This document shows positions 52,054 through 61,730 of a DNA stretch of 64,000 bases, piece after piece. The first letter of the stretch is position 1; each line of letters begins with the position of its first letter. The position numbers and the translations under genes were made by a program. The notes under the pieces are model-generated. The model was not told where the DNA came from, made no database searches, and saw nothing but the letters and a program-made list of their open reading frames with translations. The DNA lies in assembly GCF_947495275.1 (NCBI RefSeq), contig NZ_CANLYL010000002.1:248001-312000 (forward strand), written 5' to 3'. Source of the stretch: an uncultured Roseobacter sp. (GTDB lineage Bacteria > Pseudomonadota > Alphaproteobacteria > Rhodobacterales > Rhodobacteraceae).

Positions 52054-53730
52054 TTAATCCTTCAGGTAATTCTTGCGCGCAGGTCCGCGATATCCGGCTG
52101 TCAGCTCCTCAGGCACTTCAGAGCCGTCGATGAGGAAAGGCAGTATTCCTTTACGGCCCGATGCGCCGCGCCCCGCTTTAATCTGTTCGTCAGAAATCGT
52201 CACACGTTGCGCCATTCGACGCCCCCATTGGGCAAGATCATCGTAGAGTTTTTCAACAGCTTCGGCATGTAGATCGGTTTTGGCAAGATCGTGAAACTCT
52301 GCGGGATCTGTCTCCAGATCGAACAGCATGGGGCGAAAGCCGCCTTCGGCATGGATCAGCTTGTAGCGTCCATCAAACACCATGAAGAGACGCGCATCCC
52401 GTGGTTCCAGACCAAGCGCCTGGCAGTGGGATGTCCCTGAGTAGTCATACTCGCTAATGGCGAATGTGCGCCAATCGGGGGATTGGCCATGAAGCCAGGG
52501 CGTCAGCGCACGGCCTTCAAGAATGTGATCCGGCATCTTCCCTCCGGCGAAATCGACGAAGGTCGGTGCAAGATCGATGCTTTCCACCAAGGCGTCACAT
52601 GTCGTGCCCCGCGTGGGCTCTGCCTCAGAGCGTGGATCATAGATGATCAGCGGTATCTTCACGCTTTGCTGGTGAAAAAGCTCCTTTTCGCCCATCCAGT
52701 GATCGCCCAGATAATCTCCATGATCAGAGGTCAGAACGATCATTGTATTTTGCAATTTTCCCGTACTTTCCAGATGATCCAGCAGGACACCCAGTTGATC
52801 ATCGCATTGCTTGACCAGCCCCATGTAGGCGGGAATGACCTTGTTGCGCACGCTTTCTTGTTGAAACGCCCGGGCGACTTTACCGTTGATGTAGGCCTCG
52901 TAGACAGGATGCGGATTGATGCGTTCATCCTCGTGCCGCAACGCAGGCACCACGTGATCCGGCCCATACATGCCGTGATAGGGCGCGGGCACGATGTAGG
53001 GCCAATGTGGCTTGATGTAGCTTAGATGCGCGCACCAGCCATCCTGAGCCTGGTCGACATATTTGATGGCTTCACGTGTGAGCCAAGGGGTTTCGCTGTC
53101 TTCTTCGCGGATGTTTGCGGGTCGGTCGGCATTGGTGAACATCCAGCCTGATGCCATATCACCCTGCGTCCCAATGCCTGCATTTGCGAAATGTGCCCAC
53201 GGGTTTTCGGAAGGATATCCCTTTGCTTTCAGGTATTCGTTGTAGGGTGATCTCTTCTCGTCATAGAACCCGTCTGGACCTTCGGCCCAAAGCCCGTCAT
53301 CGCGTACCCAGGCGTCAAATCCACATTCTGATTGGCGCACTCCGATGATATCCGTCTGGTCTATGCCAAGCCGTTCCATACCCTCCAGATCAGCTTTCAT
53401 ATGGGTTTTGCCGATGAGGACACACTCCATCCCTTCGCGGCGTAGATGGTCTCCCAAGGTATGTTCGCCGACCCGCAAGGGAAATCCGTTCCACTGCGCA
53501 CCGTGCGAGGAAGTGTAGCGTCCGGTGTAGAAGCTCATGCGAGAGGCCCCACAGATCGGAGATTGGACAAAGGCGTTTGTAAACCGCACACCCATGCGGG
53601 CCACACGATCAAAATTTGGCGTCTGCAAATGTGGGTGACCCGCGCAAGACAGATAATCAAACCGAAGCTGGTCGTACATCACGAACAGGATATTCATCGC
53701 CGGTTTTGACGTTCGCGCAGCGTCAGTCAT
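52054..53730 (-). CDS. Sulfatase-fold hydrolase, phosphonate monoester hydrolase/arylsulfatase type
   Basis: 558 residues. Alkaline-phosphatase superfamily with metal site MNILFVMYDQLRFDYLSCAG, nucleophile motif PICGASRMSFYTGRYTSSHG (C60, later converted to formylglycine), and VLTSDHGDYLGDHWMGEKEL. Segments SYIKPHWPYIVPAPYHGMYG, VDFAGGKMPDH and the long C-terminus resemble Rhizobium/Burkholderia phosphonate monoester hydrolases more than choline sulfatase. The nucleophile site is C-G-A-S-R rather than C-x-P-S-R; alanine at this place is known in the superfamily. No signal peptide, so cytoplasmic. Substrate: an aryl or alkyl sulfate, or a phosphonate/phosphate ester. Strong AAGGAAGG ribosome-binding site. 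Confidence 0.85.
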   Translation of the reverse strand: MTDAARTSKPAMNILFVMYDQLRFDYLSCAGHPHLQTPNFDRVARMGVRFTNAFVQSPICGASRMSFYTGRYTSSHGAQWNGFPLRVGEHTLGDHLRREGMECVLIGKTHMKADLEGMERLGIDQTDIIGVRQSECGFDAWVRDDGLWAEGPDGFYDEKRSPYNEYLKAKGYPSENPWAHFANAGIGTQGDMASGWMFTNADRPANIREEDSETPWLTREAIKYVDQAQDGWCAHLSYIKPHWPYIVPAPYHGMYGPDHVVPALRHEDERINPHPVYEAYINGKVARAFQQESVRNKVIPAYMGLVKQCDDQLGVLLDHLESTGKLQNTMIVLTSDHGDYLGDHWMGEKELFHQQSVKIPLIIYDPRSEAEPTRGTTCDALVESIDLAPTFVDFAGGKMPDHILEGRALTPWLHGQSPDWRTFAISEYDYSGTSHCQALGLEPRDARLFMVFDGRYKLIHAEGGFRPMLFDLETDPAEFHDLAKTDLHAEAVEKLYDDLAQWGRRMAQRVTISDEQIKAGRGASGRKGILPFLIDGSEVPEELTAGYRGPARKNYLKD

Positions 53731-54090
53731 TTATAACCTTCCTTTAGATTTCGCTCAGCGTTTATCTATCCTAGCGGAACGCGGCGGAGGTGCCACCCAA
53801 TGTGTTGACGGGATGAAATTGATTTTGATCCATGGCGCGCAGGAAGGCGCGCACTGCTCCAAATCATCGAGTGCTTTGCAAAATTCGACCGTTTTTACTA
53901 TTCGGATTGTGTCATTCCGGTCCGCCGCAGAGCTCGACTTCAGAGCAGCTCGATGGCAGGGTTGCAAAATTCAACTGCTATGGGTGTGAACCAAGCATCT
54001 CTGGTAACCGTCGTCTTCGGATCAAACACACGGACAGTGCTCTGCGATGGGGCGTCTTAGGGCCACGAACAATTTCAGCTTCGCGTTTGC
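53731..54090. other. Intergenic, no gene seen
   Basis: 360 bases between two minus-strand genes: promoter of the sulfatase and end of the GGDEF/EAL transcript. Short frames only, none recognisable; no strong hairpin found. Confidence 0.3.
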
Positions 54091-56616
54091 CTATCCGATC
54101 ATCATGCGACCATTGCTACTGCGCAGATCTGTCACGAAATCGGTAACCGCATCCGCACTCATCGGATGTGCCAGTCCATAGCCTTGCAGATAGCAACAAC
54201 CGAGTTTCTGTAGTATGGCGACGTGGGCGGTGGTCTCGACACCCTCGGCGATGACATCAATGTTCAGCATTTTGCCTATGTCGATAATTGTTCTCACAAG
54301 TTTTTGCTGACGCTTGGAGCCGACGATTGGCTGCACCAGCGTGCGGTCGACCTTCAATCTTTTTGGCGCGATTTGAAGCAGGCTTGCAATTGAAGCGTGA
54401 CCGCTCCCAAAATCATCAATTTCGACCTCGATGCCAAGCTCGCCTATCAGCGAGAGGTTTCGGTCGATAACGTCATTTTGGGCGTCCAGGAAGGCAGATT
54501 CCAGTAATTCGAACGAGAGCCGTCCCGTTGGCAGATCCAGCTTCCCAAGTCTGTCGGCAAGACCGGGATCATTCAGCCGGTGTGAAGACACGTTCACTGA
54601 AACCTTGGGAATGTCCAAACCACGCGCTTCCCAGCTTTCCATGTCACGCAGCGCTTGGTGCAACACGAGTTCATCAAATTGTGCAAGCAGCCCCATATCT
54701 TCCGCCGTCTGGAGGAACTCATTTGGCATTATCAAACCAAAATCGGCGCTTTCCCACCTGACCAGCGCTTCCATACCCGTGAGCTCAAGTGTTTTTGCAT
54801 CGAATTGGGGCTGGTAATGGCAGGTGATTTCACCCTGATCGAACCCGGCCAGCAGGGCGTCGAAAGAGTTTTTGCGCCGACGCGCCTCTTCCTTCATCTT
54901 GCTGTTGTAGAACCGGTACCGACCCCGCCCGGCTTTCTTGGCCTCATACAAGGCAAGATCTGCGTCAATGAACAGATTGCTGTTTGCGTCCTGATGTACG
55001 GGTGAGACTGCAATGCCAATGCTTGTGCCAATGTTGCATTGCTGTACGCCGTAATAATAAGGCGCTGACATATCGGCGATGATCTTTTCTGCAATATCCG
55101 TCAGGATATCCTTAGGGGGTGCATCAATGAAGAATGCGACGAATTCGTCGCCGCCCACGCGGGATACAAGAGCGGAATCCGGCGTATTGCGTTGCAGTAT
55201 ATCGGCGGCATGCTTCAACGTGGCGTCGCCCGCATCATGTCCCAATGTGTCATTGATCTGCTTAAAGTGATCGATATCGAAGTGCAGCACAGCCATTTTC
55301 GATGGATGTTTGTGAGCTTTTTTGCTGTGTTCAGTATAAATCTGATCAAGGTGCCGGCGATTTGCCAGACCGGTCAACGCATCATGCCTGCTCTCATGCT
55401 CAAGTCTCAGCCGTGCCTGCTCCAGCTCCTGGGCTCGCTCATGGTCGTTTGTGACGTCAAAATTCACCCCATAGTAACGCGGGCCGGTCTGCACATCGTC
55501 CACATATTTACCACGACTACGGATGTAGCGAATTGATCCGTCGGGCGCTAAATGCCGGTAGTCATAAGCAACGTCTACCTGCCGCTCAAGACACTCTTCA
55601 GCATATGCAAGGGTAGCTTCGCGATCATCCGGATGGATGAAATTGGCCCAGTCGTCGCCATCACGCCTGTTTTTGCCGTCCGTGATACTGAACATCTTAA
55701 GCAACCTGTCGTCCCAGAAAGCTTCGTTGGTGTTCACGTGAAACTCCCAACGTCCCATCTCGGCCGCTTCCATTGCAACATCCAGACGCTCGGCCATCCT
55801 GAGCCATTCCATCTGCACCGTCTTGATATCGGTGATGTCTGTATCAGTGCCGACAATTCGTGCAGGCTGCCCCTGCGCATCGCGGCGCACCACGCGGCCA
55901 CAGCTCAGGATGCAAATCCAATGCCCTTCAGTATGGCGCTGCCGGAATTTGTAGTTGATGATATCGGTTTCCCCGGACTCCAGACGTTGCAGCTCTTCTT
56001 TGATGTGGTCCAGGTCCTGTGGGTGAATGGTCTTTAGCCAATCTTCGGTTGTCTCGGGAGCGGCTTCATCCACTTCAAGGCCGCGGAGCGCGCGCCATTC
56101 CGGGGACAAGCGATGCCGTCCACGCTCGAAATCATGGTCCCAGACACCTTGGTTTGCGCAGGCCAAAGCGAATTTCCACGGCGCTTCCTCTGCGTCCGGG
56201 GCATCGGGCTGCTGCATGTTTGACGGCGTATGCGCCTGCTGAAATAGAAAACCGGTCGAGTTGTCATGACCGTCTTGCAAGGGGGTTATTGAAAAGTGAT
56301 GTGATGTGTCGCCAGCATTGATACATGTGTGGATCGGCAGCCCGTCGCAGGCCTGCATCTGAGCCACTATTTCCGAGACCTCGTCAGGTGACGATGCTGT
56401 CAGCAGGCTGCGCGCATCTGCCCCCTGAAGGGGTGCTGGCGCATTGCCTGCAAAAAGAGATCGGAACAGATGATTTGTGCAAACAACATGGAAATCCGCC
56501 CCAACATAAAACGCCGGGACGGTCAACGCATCGACAAGCGGGCTTATGGCCAAACCCGGACTGATGTTCGATCTATGATGCATCACGCCCCTTTTCACGG
56601 ACCTGCATGAGGTCAT
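54091..56616 (-). CDS. PAS-PAS-GGDEF-EAL cyclic-di-GMP signalling protein
   Basis: 841 residues from ATG 56616; an in-frame ATG at 56583 with AAAAGGGG upstream is a good alternative (830 residues). No membrane segment, so cytoplasmic. PAS-like domains at roughly 20-130, 145-270 and 280-400 (ACANQGVWDHDFERGRH; EMGRWEFHVNTNEAFWDDRL). GGDEF domain at ~410-570 with an intact RVGGDEFVAFF active site and DALTGLANRRHLDQIY. EAL domain at ~580-835 with GMEALVRWESADFG, VSVNVSSHRLNDPG, EIDDFGSGHASIASL, KVDRTLVQ and DVIAEGVETTAHV, all catalytic features retained. It may both make and degrade c-di-GMP, tuned by a PAS-bound signal. No gene partner is visible. Confidence 0.93.
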   Translation of the reverse strand: MTSCRSVKRGVMHHRSNISPGLAISPLVDALTVPAFYVGADFHVVCTNHLFRSLFAGNAPAPLQGADARSLLTASSPDEVSEIVAQMQACDGLPIHTCINAGDTSHHFSITPLQDGHDNSTGFLFQQAHTPSNMQQPDAPDAEEAPWKFALACANQGVWDHDFERGRHRLSPEWRALRGLEVDEAAPETTEDWLKTIHPQDLDHIKEELQRLESGETDIINYKFRQRHTEGHWICILSCGRVVRRDAQGQPARIVGTDTDITDIKTVQMEWLRMAERLDVAMEAAEMGRWEFHVNTNEAFWDDRLLKMFSITDGKNRRDGDDWANFIHPDDREATLAYAEECLERQVDVAYDYRHLAPDGSIRYIRSRGKYVDDVQTGPRYYGVNFDVTNDHERAQELEQARLRLEHESRHDALTGLANRRHLDQIYTEHSKKAHKHPSKMAVLHFDIDHFKQINDTLGHDAGDATLKHAADILQRNTPDSALVSRVGGDEFVAFFIDAPPKDILTDIAEKIIADMSAPYYYGVQQCNIGTSIGIAVSPVHQDANSNLFIDADLALYEAKKAGRGRYRFYNSKMKEEARRRKNSFDALLAGFDQGEITCHYQPQFDAKTLELTGMEALVRWESADFGLIMPNEFLQTAEDMGLLAQFDELVLHQALRDMESWEARGLDIPKVSVNVSSHRLNDPGLADRLGKLDLPTGRLSFELLESAFLDAQNDVIDRNLSLIGELGIEVEIDDFGSGHASIASLLQIAPKRLKVDRTLVQPIVGSKRQQKLVRTIIDIGKMLNIDVIAEGVETTAHVAILQKLGCCYLQGYGLAHPMSADAVTDFVTDLRSSNGRMMIG

Positions 56617-56785
56617 AAGGCGTGGGATTTAAGGTCCAGTTATCACTTAAAAGTCTAACTGTTTTGTTCTTTTGCGCCAATTCTGGCTGTCAATCAGAAG
56701 TTCTTTGCGGATGCGCCTGCCGAAAGATGTGTAGAGGTGCGATCACCGACGCATCCCTGTCAGAGGGCGCCAAGTGAGCTTGTTT

Positions 56786-57526
56786 TCAGGCATTTCGGCT
56801 TAGCAAATAGGTATCCATAATCCAGCCGTGCCGTGCGCGCGCTTCCTCGCGGGTGGCGACAATCCTTTCGGCGGCTTCAGAAATATGCCCGCGATCCAGA
56901 ATTTGTTCTTGCATGCCTAGATAAGCGCCCCACCAGATCATCATGTCTTCTGATTGGAACTGCTGGAATCCCGCTTCACCATCCAGCATGACAACGACCC
57001 GCTCGACGCCTTCGGGCCAGCCTTCGTCGCGCAGGCGCCTGCCCGTTGTGATGTGGATGGGTCCATTGATATCATTCAGGGGTATCGCATGCGCTGCGGT
57101 GAGGGCCTGAATAGATGTAATGCCGGGGAAAACGCGGATTTCTGGTTTCGGGACTAGTCTCTGGGCTATGCGTAACGTGCTGTCATAGAGCGACGGATCG
57201 CCCCAGACCAGCAATGCGACGGGCCCCGGTGGTGTGTTTTTGTCTGAGGCTGCGTGCCATCTCTTCGCAATTTCATCATGCCAACTTTCGACCCGTTCCA
57301 GATAAGGCAGGGTTTCATCCCGAAGCGGATAGTCAAACGGCACAATCACGGCCTCTGAGCCACTGGCTTTGATAATCCGGTGACGCAACTCGGCCAGATC
57401 GTCTTTCCCCTGTCCTTTGTGCGGCATCAGGATGACCGACGCATCGCGAATAGCGGCCATGCCTTCCCCGGTGACGTGGGCCGGGGAACCAGTGCCAATA
57501 CCGATGAGCCAAAGGGTGTCGATCAC
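56786..57526 (-). CDS. cobF: Precorrin-6A synthase (deacetylating)
   Basis: 246 residues from a GTG at 57526 with GGGAAA upstream. SAM-dependent methyltransferase fold: LIGIGTGSPAHVTGEGMAAI, VILMPHKGQGKDDLAELRHR, LLVWGDPSLYDSTLRIAQ, RVFPGITSIQALTAAHAIPL and ending ARHGWIMDTYLL. CobF methylates C1 and removes the extruded acetyl unit, a step specific to the aerobic cobalamin route. Downstream of the riboswitch-controlled CbiM gene but separated from it by a terminator whose tail runs into this gene's ribosome-binding region. Confidence 0.94.
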   Translation of the reverse strand: MIDTLWLIGIGTGSPAHVTGEGMAAIRDASVILMPHKGQGKDDLAELRHRIIKASGSEAVIVPFDYPLRDETLPYLERVESWHDEIAKRWHAASDKNTPPGPVALLVWGDPSLYDSTLRIAQRLVPKPEIRVFPGITSIQALTAAHAIPLNDINGPIHITTGRRLRDEGWPEGVERVVVMLDGEAGFQQFQSEDMMIWWGAYLGMQEQILDRGHISEAAERIVATREEARARHGWIMDTYLLSRNA

Positions 57527-57540
57527 TCTGAATTTCCCAA

Positions 57541-57574
57541 AGAAAATCCCGGACCCCGCCTGGGGATCCGGGAC
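57541..57574 (-). terminator. Intrinsic terminator between the CbiM gene and cobF
   Basis: Stem TCCCGGA+CCCC (57548-57558) with GGGG+TCCGGGA (57563-57574), one bulged base, loop GCCT. Read on the minus strand the stem is followed by TTTTCTTT. It starts 18 bases after the CbiM-like stop and ends 14 bases before the cobF GTG. Expected to end most of the riboswitch transcript before cobF. Confidence 0.8.
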
Positions 57575-57591
57575 CGTGATTTACGTGACGA

Positions 57592-58269
57592 TCAGGCTGC
57601 GGTGTAGAGGCGCTGCGTGAACAGACCGGATATGGATTTGGAACGCAGTGTCTTCGCGCCTGCCAGAACCGCCAGGTCAGCGATGGGTTCAATCAGCACG
57701 ACAAGCATGTAAGCGAGACCGAAGGTCAACACGGACTGGAATGTTTCGGCACCGATGCCCTGACCGTAGAACGCCCAGAAGGCGACCCATGCCACAACGC
57801 CACCCTGATAAAGGCCGGACAGCTTCAAAACGTCCGAATAGGCCAGATCGACATAGGCTTTGTCTTCGGGGACGAACCGGCTGGCCACTGCGTGCATGGC
57901 AAAGAGCGGGACAAGCAGGGTGGTCACATTGACGAAGAACATCGGCATATCGCTGGGCGCGAAGAACGTGCCCTGGATCAACAGGCCCAAGGCAAGGCCC
58001 AGGGCGGCAGGTGCGGCACCCATTAGCAAAAACAGCGTTGTTCCCAGGATGAAGTGCACTTCGGAGACGCCAACCGGGAAATGCGGCAGAACCTCAAAGA
58101 AGATAAATGTGCCGATGGTGGCCATGGCGGTGCGCGCCGCGAACGAGCCGATGTTGCTCTTGGCAAGATCGCTCAGCGCCAGTTTGGCCGTATATCCGGC
58201 GGCACCTGCTGCTGTTGCATAGGCAAAAGCCATTTTGGCCCCGTCTACGACACCCGGTTCGATATGCAT
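57592..58269 (-). CDS. CbiM-like cobalt transporter membrane protein
   Basis: 225 residues, mostly hydrophobic (about six segments). Begins MHIEPGVVDGAK: in CbiM/NikM proteins the mature N-terminus Met-His binds the metal. Further family segments: FPVGVSEVHFILGTTLFLLM, APAALGLALGLLIQGTFFAP. Preceded by a cobalamin riboswitch, so cobalt rather than nickel is the likely substrate. CbiN, CbiQ and CbiO partners are not adjacent; they may be encoded elsewhere or the protein may work alone. Ribosome-binding site GAAAGGA. Confidence 0.85.
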   Translation of the reverse strand: MHIEPGVVDGAKMAFAYATAAGAAGYTAKLALSDLAKSNIGSFAARTAMATIGTFIFFEVLPHFPVGVSEVHFILGTTLFLLMGAAPAALGLALGLLIQGTFFAPSDMPMFFVNVTTLLVPLFAMHAVASRFVPEDKAYVDLAYSDVLKLSGLYQGGVVAWVAFWAFYGQGIGAETFQSVLTFGLAYMLVVLIEPIADLAVLAGAKTLRSKSISGLFTQRLYTAA

Positions 58270-58342
58270 GTTTGCGTCCTTTCTCTGCTGCCCCTCCGGC
58301 AGCGCTTGGTCCGTGCGAACACGGGGGGATTATCTTTCGGAA

Positions 58343-58490
58343 CGGCAGGTCTCCTGACTTGCGGGTCACTGCGCGCGGGTCCTTCCCAGCCTTTGGCCAG
58401 TGGGTCATCCGTTGCGCTTGCCGCTTACAGTTGCGGGGGCAGTCCGGGCCTTTCACCCAATTCCCTTTTCAGCCACAGAATGTAGCACCG
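58343..58490 (-). ncRNA. Cobalamin riboswitch
   Basis: On the minus strand the conserved blocks occur in order: GGTGCTACA, GAAAAGGGAA, GGACTGCCCCCGCAACTGTA with AGCGG, CCACTGG...GGGAAGG, and the B12-box region CAAGTCAGGAGACCTGCC. About 75 bases separate it from the CbiM-like ATG; in between a hairpin GCTGCC-GGAGG-GGCAGC (58287-58303) holds a GGAGG in its loop and may be part of the expression platform. Cobalamin should shut off the cobalt importer. Confidence 0.95.
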
Positions 58491-58542
58491 TCCTTTAGTC
58501 CTATCCCCGATGATCGCGCCCGAACAAGCAAAAAAACGACTT

Positions 58543-59262
58543 TCAACTCTCGGCAAACGGCCCATAGAGGATCAGGGCGGGTTTATCGCTGATTTCCTGC
58601 GCCAGATTTCGCGCCAATTCGGAAACTGTGGTGCGTATGATCGTCTGATCGGGTCCGCTGACGCTCTCGGCGAGAATCGCGGGTGTATCGGCGGGCAGCC
58701 CCTTGTCGGTGAGCGCATCGAGCAATTTGGGAAAAGTGCGCTTGCCCATGAAAACCACCGTGGAGGCAGAAGGGTCCGCCAGCGCGCGCAGATCAAGGTC
58801 CTCAGGCAATTGCCCGCTCACATCGTGGCCGGTCACAAACTGCACGCGACGCGCGGTCAGGCGACGCGTCAGGGGGATGCCCGCGGCGGCGGCCGCGGCG
58901 CAGGCCGACGGGATGCCGGGGATGATCTCGTAAGGAATGCCTGCCTCGCGCAGCGCGACAAGCTCTTCTTCGAGACGGCCAAAGAGACCGCTATCGCCGG
59001 ATTTCAGGCGCACGACCCGTTGATCCATCTGCGCATATTCCACCAGAAGACGGCTGACGTGATGCTGTTTCGGCGAGGGTCTGCCCGCGCGTTTGCCGAC
59101 ACCGACCAGATCAGCGCCGGAGCGGGCGTGGCTGAGGATCGGACCGGAGGACAGATCATCAAAAAGCACCGCATCCGCGCGTTTCAGCCGGTCCACCGCC
59201 TTGAGGGTCAGCAATTCCGGATCCCCGGGGCCGGAACCGACGAAACTCACAAAACCGGTCAT
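58543..59262 (-). CDS. cobA: Uroporphyrinogen-III C-methyltransferase
   Basis: 239 residues. FVGSGPGDPELLTLKAVDRL, SHARSGADLVGVGKRAGR, PKQHHVSRLLVEYAQMDQRV, PYEIIPGIPSACAAAAAAGI and TVVFMGKRTFPKLLDAL. Makes precorrin-2 by two SAM-dependent methylations, the entry to cobalamin. The usual GGDPFVFGR segment reads SGDSGLFGR here, a mild departure. Start overlaps the cobB stop as ATGA; ends about 50 bases before the riboswitch. Confidence 0.9.
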   Translation of the reverse strand: MTGFVSFVGSGPGDPELLTLKAVDRLKRADAVLFDDLSSGPILSHARSGADLVGVGKRAGRPSPKQHHVSRLLVEYAQMDQRVVRLKSGDSGLFGRLEEELVALREAGIPYEIIPGIPSACAAAAAAGIPLTRRLTARRVQFVTGHDVSGQLPEDLDLRALADPSASTVVFMGKRTFPKLLDALTDKGLPADTPAILAESVSGPDQTIIRTTVSELARNLAQEISDKPALILYGPFAES

Positions 59263-60578
59263 TGGGCTTCCTCAGCCGTGATCAGGTGGAAAAACGTGCC
59301 CGTGACATGGCCGCGATGCGAGCCTGTCTCGGGAACGGCATTACCATCCGCATCGGCCACACGCGCGAGGGGCGCATCAGGTTGTTCGAGGATGGTGGAA
59401 TAGTGGAATTCATGACCGCGCAGGGCCGCACCCGGCTCGTGGCCGGGCAAGGGTGCTTCGAGAACCGCGCGCCGGTATCCAAGGTGGAACTTACGTTTTT
59501 CGTAGCTGGTGACCAGACCCAGCAATCCGGCCATTTGATGGCGCGTGCCCTCTTTGTCGATCAGCGCTTCACCCAGAGCCATATAGCCGCCGCATTCGCC
59601 GTGAACGGGTCGGGTTTCAGCGTGTTTCGCAAGGCCGGATTTGAAGGTTTCCGCCGCAGCCAGAGTGCCACCATGCAGTTCCGGGTATCCACCCGGCAAC
59701 CAGACAAGATCCGCCTCTGCATCGGGAGCTTCATTGGCAAGTGGCGAGAACGGCAGGATTTCGGCACCATGGGCGCGCCAACCTTCGAGCAAATGCGGAT
59801 AGGTGAAGGAAAAAGCGGCGTCCCGAGCCAGCGCAATCCGCTGTGCCGGTGGCTTCGGGAGGCGTGCGCGCGCGTGTGCGGGTATTTGCCCTCTTGCGGC
59901 AGCCTTGATCGCTGCAATATCCACGTGCTCTCTCAGAAAATCCGCATATCCGGCAATTGCCGCGTCAAGATCGGGGTGCTCGACCGCCTGTATCAGACCG
60001 AGGTGGCGTTCCGGCAAGGTCAGATCGCCGCGCCGGGGCAGAACGCCCAGAACGGTGATGCCCGCCTGTTCCATACCACGACGCGCCAGCCGTTCATGAC
60101 GCGGCGAGGCACAACGGTTCAGGATTACACCGGCAAAGGGAACATCAGGGTTGTAGGCCTGAAACCCGAGTGCCGTGGCTGCAGCTGATTGCGCCTGCCC
60201 GCTGACATCCACGATCAGCACGACCGGCCAGCCCAAACGCTGCGCGGTCTCCGCACTGCTGCCAAAACCGCTTTGTCCGCGCGTGGCGACACCGTCATAA
60301 AGACCCATCGACCCTTCGGCGACACAAATCTCGGCCCCTTTTGCCTGATCGCAGATCGCCCCAAGCAGATCCTCGCCCATGGCCCAGGTGTCGAGGTTGA
60401 AGGACGCGCGCCCGCTGGCCGCGTGATGAAAGGCCGGATCAATGTAGTCCGGCCCCGATTTGAAAGGCTGCACGTGCAATCCGTCATCGGCCAAGGCCCG
60501 CAGAAGGCCCAGCATGACGGTTGTTTTGCCGGTGCCTGAAGACGGCGCGGAAATCATGATGCCGGGCATATCAGTCAT
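59259..60578 (-). CDS. cobB: Hydrogenobyrinic acid a,c-diamide synthase
   Basis: 439 residues from ATG 60578, with GGAG upstream; codons further upstream lie in cobM. Two domains: an N-terminal ATPase with the P-loop [18 protein letters not shown] and [15 protein letters not shown], and a C-terminal class I glutamine amidotransferase-like domain with nucleophile cysteine in [16 protein letters not shown] and [15 protein letters not shown]; a histidine is in [11 protein letters not shown]. Amidates the a and c side chains of hydrogenobyrinate using glutamine and ATP. Overlaps cobM by 8 bases. Confidence 0.94.
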   Translation of the reverse strand: MTDMPGIMISAPSSGTGKTTVMLGLLRALADDGLHVQPFKSGPDYIDPAFHHAASGRASFNLDTWAMGEDLLGAICDQAKGAEICVAEGSMGLYDGVATRGQSGFGSSAETAQRLGWPVVLIVDVSGQAQSAAATALGFQAYNPDVPFAGVILNRCASPRHERLARRGMEQAGITVLGVLPRRGDLTLPERHLGLIQAVEHPDLDAAIAGYADFLREHVDIAAIKAAARGQIPAHARARLPKPPAQRIALARDAAFSFTYPHLLEGWRAHGAEILPFSPLANEAPDAEADLVWLPGGYPELHGGTLAAAETFKSGLAKHAETRPVHGECGGYMALGEALIDKEGTRHQMAGLLGLVTSYEKRKFHLGYRRAVLEAPLPGHEPGAALRGHEFHYSTILEQPDAPLARVADADGNAVPETGSHRGHVTGTFFHLITAEEAQ

Positions 60579-61365
60579 CGCCGTGGCTCCAGCTTGCCCA
60601 GGGACTTTGCGCCGATTGGGGCCGGTATCGCCGGTCGTAATCGGCCGCATAAAGGCAGCTTTCGTCAAATCCTTCACCACCAATTGCCGGACCCACTAGG
60701 ATCAGTGCGGTGCGGGATATACCGTCATCCATCTTGCTAGCGATATCCGAGAGCGTGCCCTTGATGATCTGTTCGTCAGGCCAGCTTGCCCGGTAGACCA
60801 CGGCAACGGGACACTCAGGACCATAGGCGGGCGACAGATCGGCGATCACACGGGTCAGGTTCTGCACCGACAGGTGGATCGCCAGCGTTGCCCCGGTTGC
60901 GGCGAAATTCGTCAGCGTCTCCCCGGCAGGCATCGACGACGCACGCCCAGGAGTGCGGGTCAGAACCACCGATTGCGCCAGACCCGGCAACGTGAGTTCG
61001 GACCCAAGTGCTGCCGCCGCCGCCGCAAAGGAAGGCACACCAGGGGTTACGGAGACCGGGATGCCCGCACCCCGCAACCTGCGCATCTGTTCGCCCATGG
61101 CCGACCAGACCGAGAGATCGCCCGAATGCAGACGCGCCACATCCTTGCCGTTGGCATGGGCTGCGCGCATCGCTTCGATGATGTCATCAAGGCTCATCGC
61201 GGCGGTGTTCACAATCTCCGCGCCCTCCGGGCAGTGTTGCAGAATCGCTTCGGGCACAAGGGACCCGGCGTAAAGGCACACAGGGCAGGCGGCGATGATG
61301 TCTCGCCCGCGCAGGGTCAGCAGGTCCGGTGCGCCGGGTCCGGCGCCAATGAAGTGAACGGTCAT
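60571..61365 (-). CDS. cobM: Precorrin-4 C11-methyltransferase
   Basis: 264 residues. [97 protein letters not shown]. Transfers a methyl group from SAM to C11 of precorrin-4. Start overlaps the cobE stop as ATGA. Part of the minus-strand operon cobL-cobE-cobM-cobB-cobA. Confidence 0.95.
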   Translation of the reverse strand: MTVHFIGAGPGAPDLLTLRGRDIIAACPVCLYAGSLVPEAILQHCPEGAEIVNTAAMSLDDIIEAMRAAHANGKDVARLHSGDLSVWSAMGEQMRRLRGAGIPVSVTPGVPSFAAAAAALGSELTLPGLAQSVVLTRTPGRASSMPAGETLTNFAATGATLAIHLSVQNLTRVIADLSPAYGPECPVAVVYRASWPDEQIIKGTLSDIASKMDDGISRTALILVGPAIGGEGFDESCLYAADYDRRYRPQSAQSPWASWSHGDD

Positions 61366-61730
61366 GATTTCTCTTTCACGGCGAGCGCACAGGTCGCCAG
61401 TTTGTCTGCGGAGATATGTCTTGCGGTCATCAATTGCGCCCCAGGTCCGGCAGCGGCCAGAGCGGCGGCTTCGGCCACGGATCCGATGTTGCGCTCCACG
61501 ATGGATTTCAGCGATTGGGTCACGGTGGATTGTTGTTCCAGAAGATCTGCGGGGATGCTCCTGACAGGCACGCCGATCTCCTCGGAAAAGAGGCGAAACA
61601 CTTGCCTTATGGCTTTGTCATCGGGTGCGGCGATACATTCGGGCATCACGTCCACGCAGGCGCGTTCAAATGCATCGGTCAGACTGCCCAGGGAGGCGTC
61701 TTTGCGAAATCCAAATCCGGCAACAATCAT
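61362..61730 (-). CDS. cobE: Cobalamin biosynthesis protein CobE (CbiG C-terminal type)
   Basis: 122 residues from ATG 61730, which overlaps the cobL stop (ATGA) and has GGAG 9 bases upstream; an ATG at 61745 would add five residues. [40 protein letters not shown], and [33 protein letters not shown] match the CobE/CbiG-C family. Needed for cobalamin synthesis in Pseudomonas and Rhodobacterales; its exact reaction is not settled. Confidence 0.88.
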   Translation of the reverse strand: MIVAGFGFRKDASLGSLTDAFERACVDVMPECIAAPDDKAIRQVFRLFSEEIGVPVRSIPADLLEQQSTVTQSLKSIVERNIGSVAEAAALAAAGPGAQLMTARHISADKLATCALAVKEKS

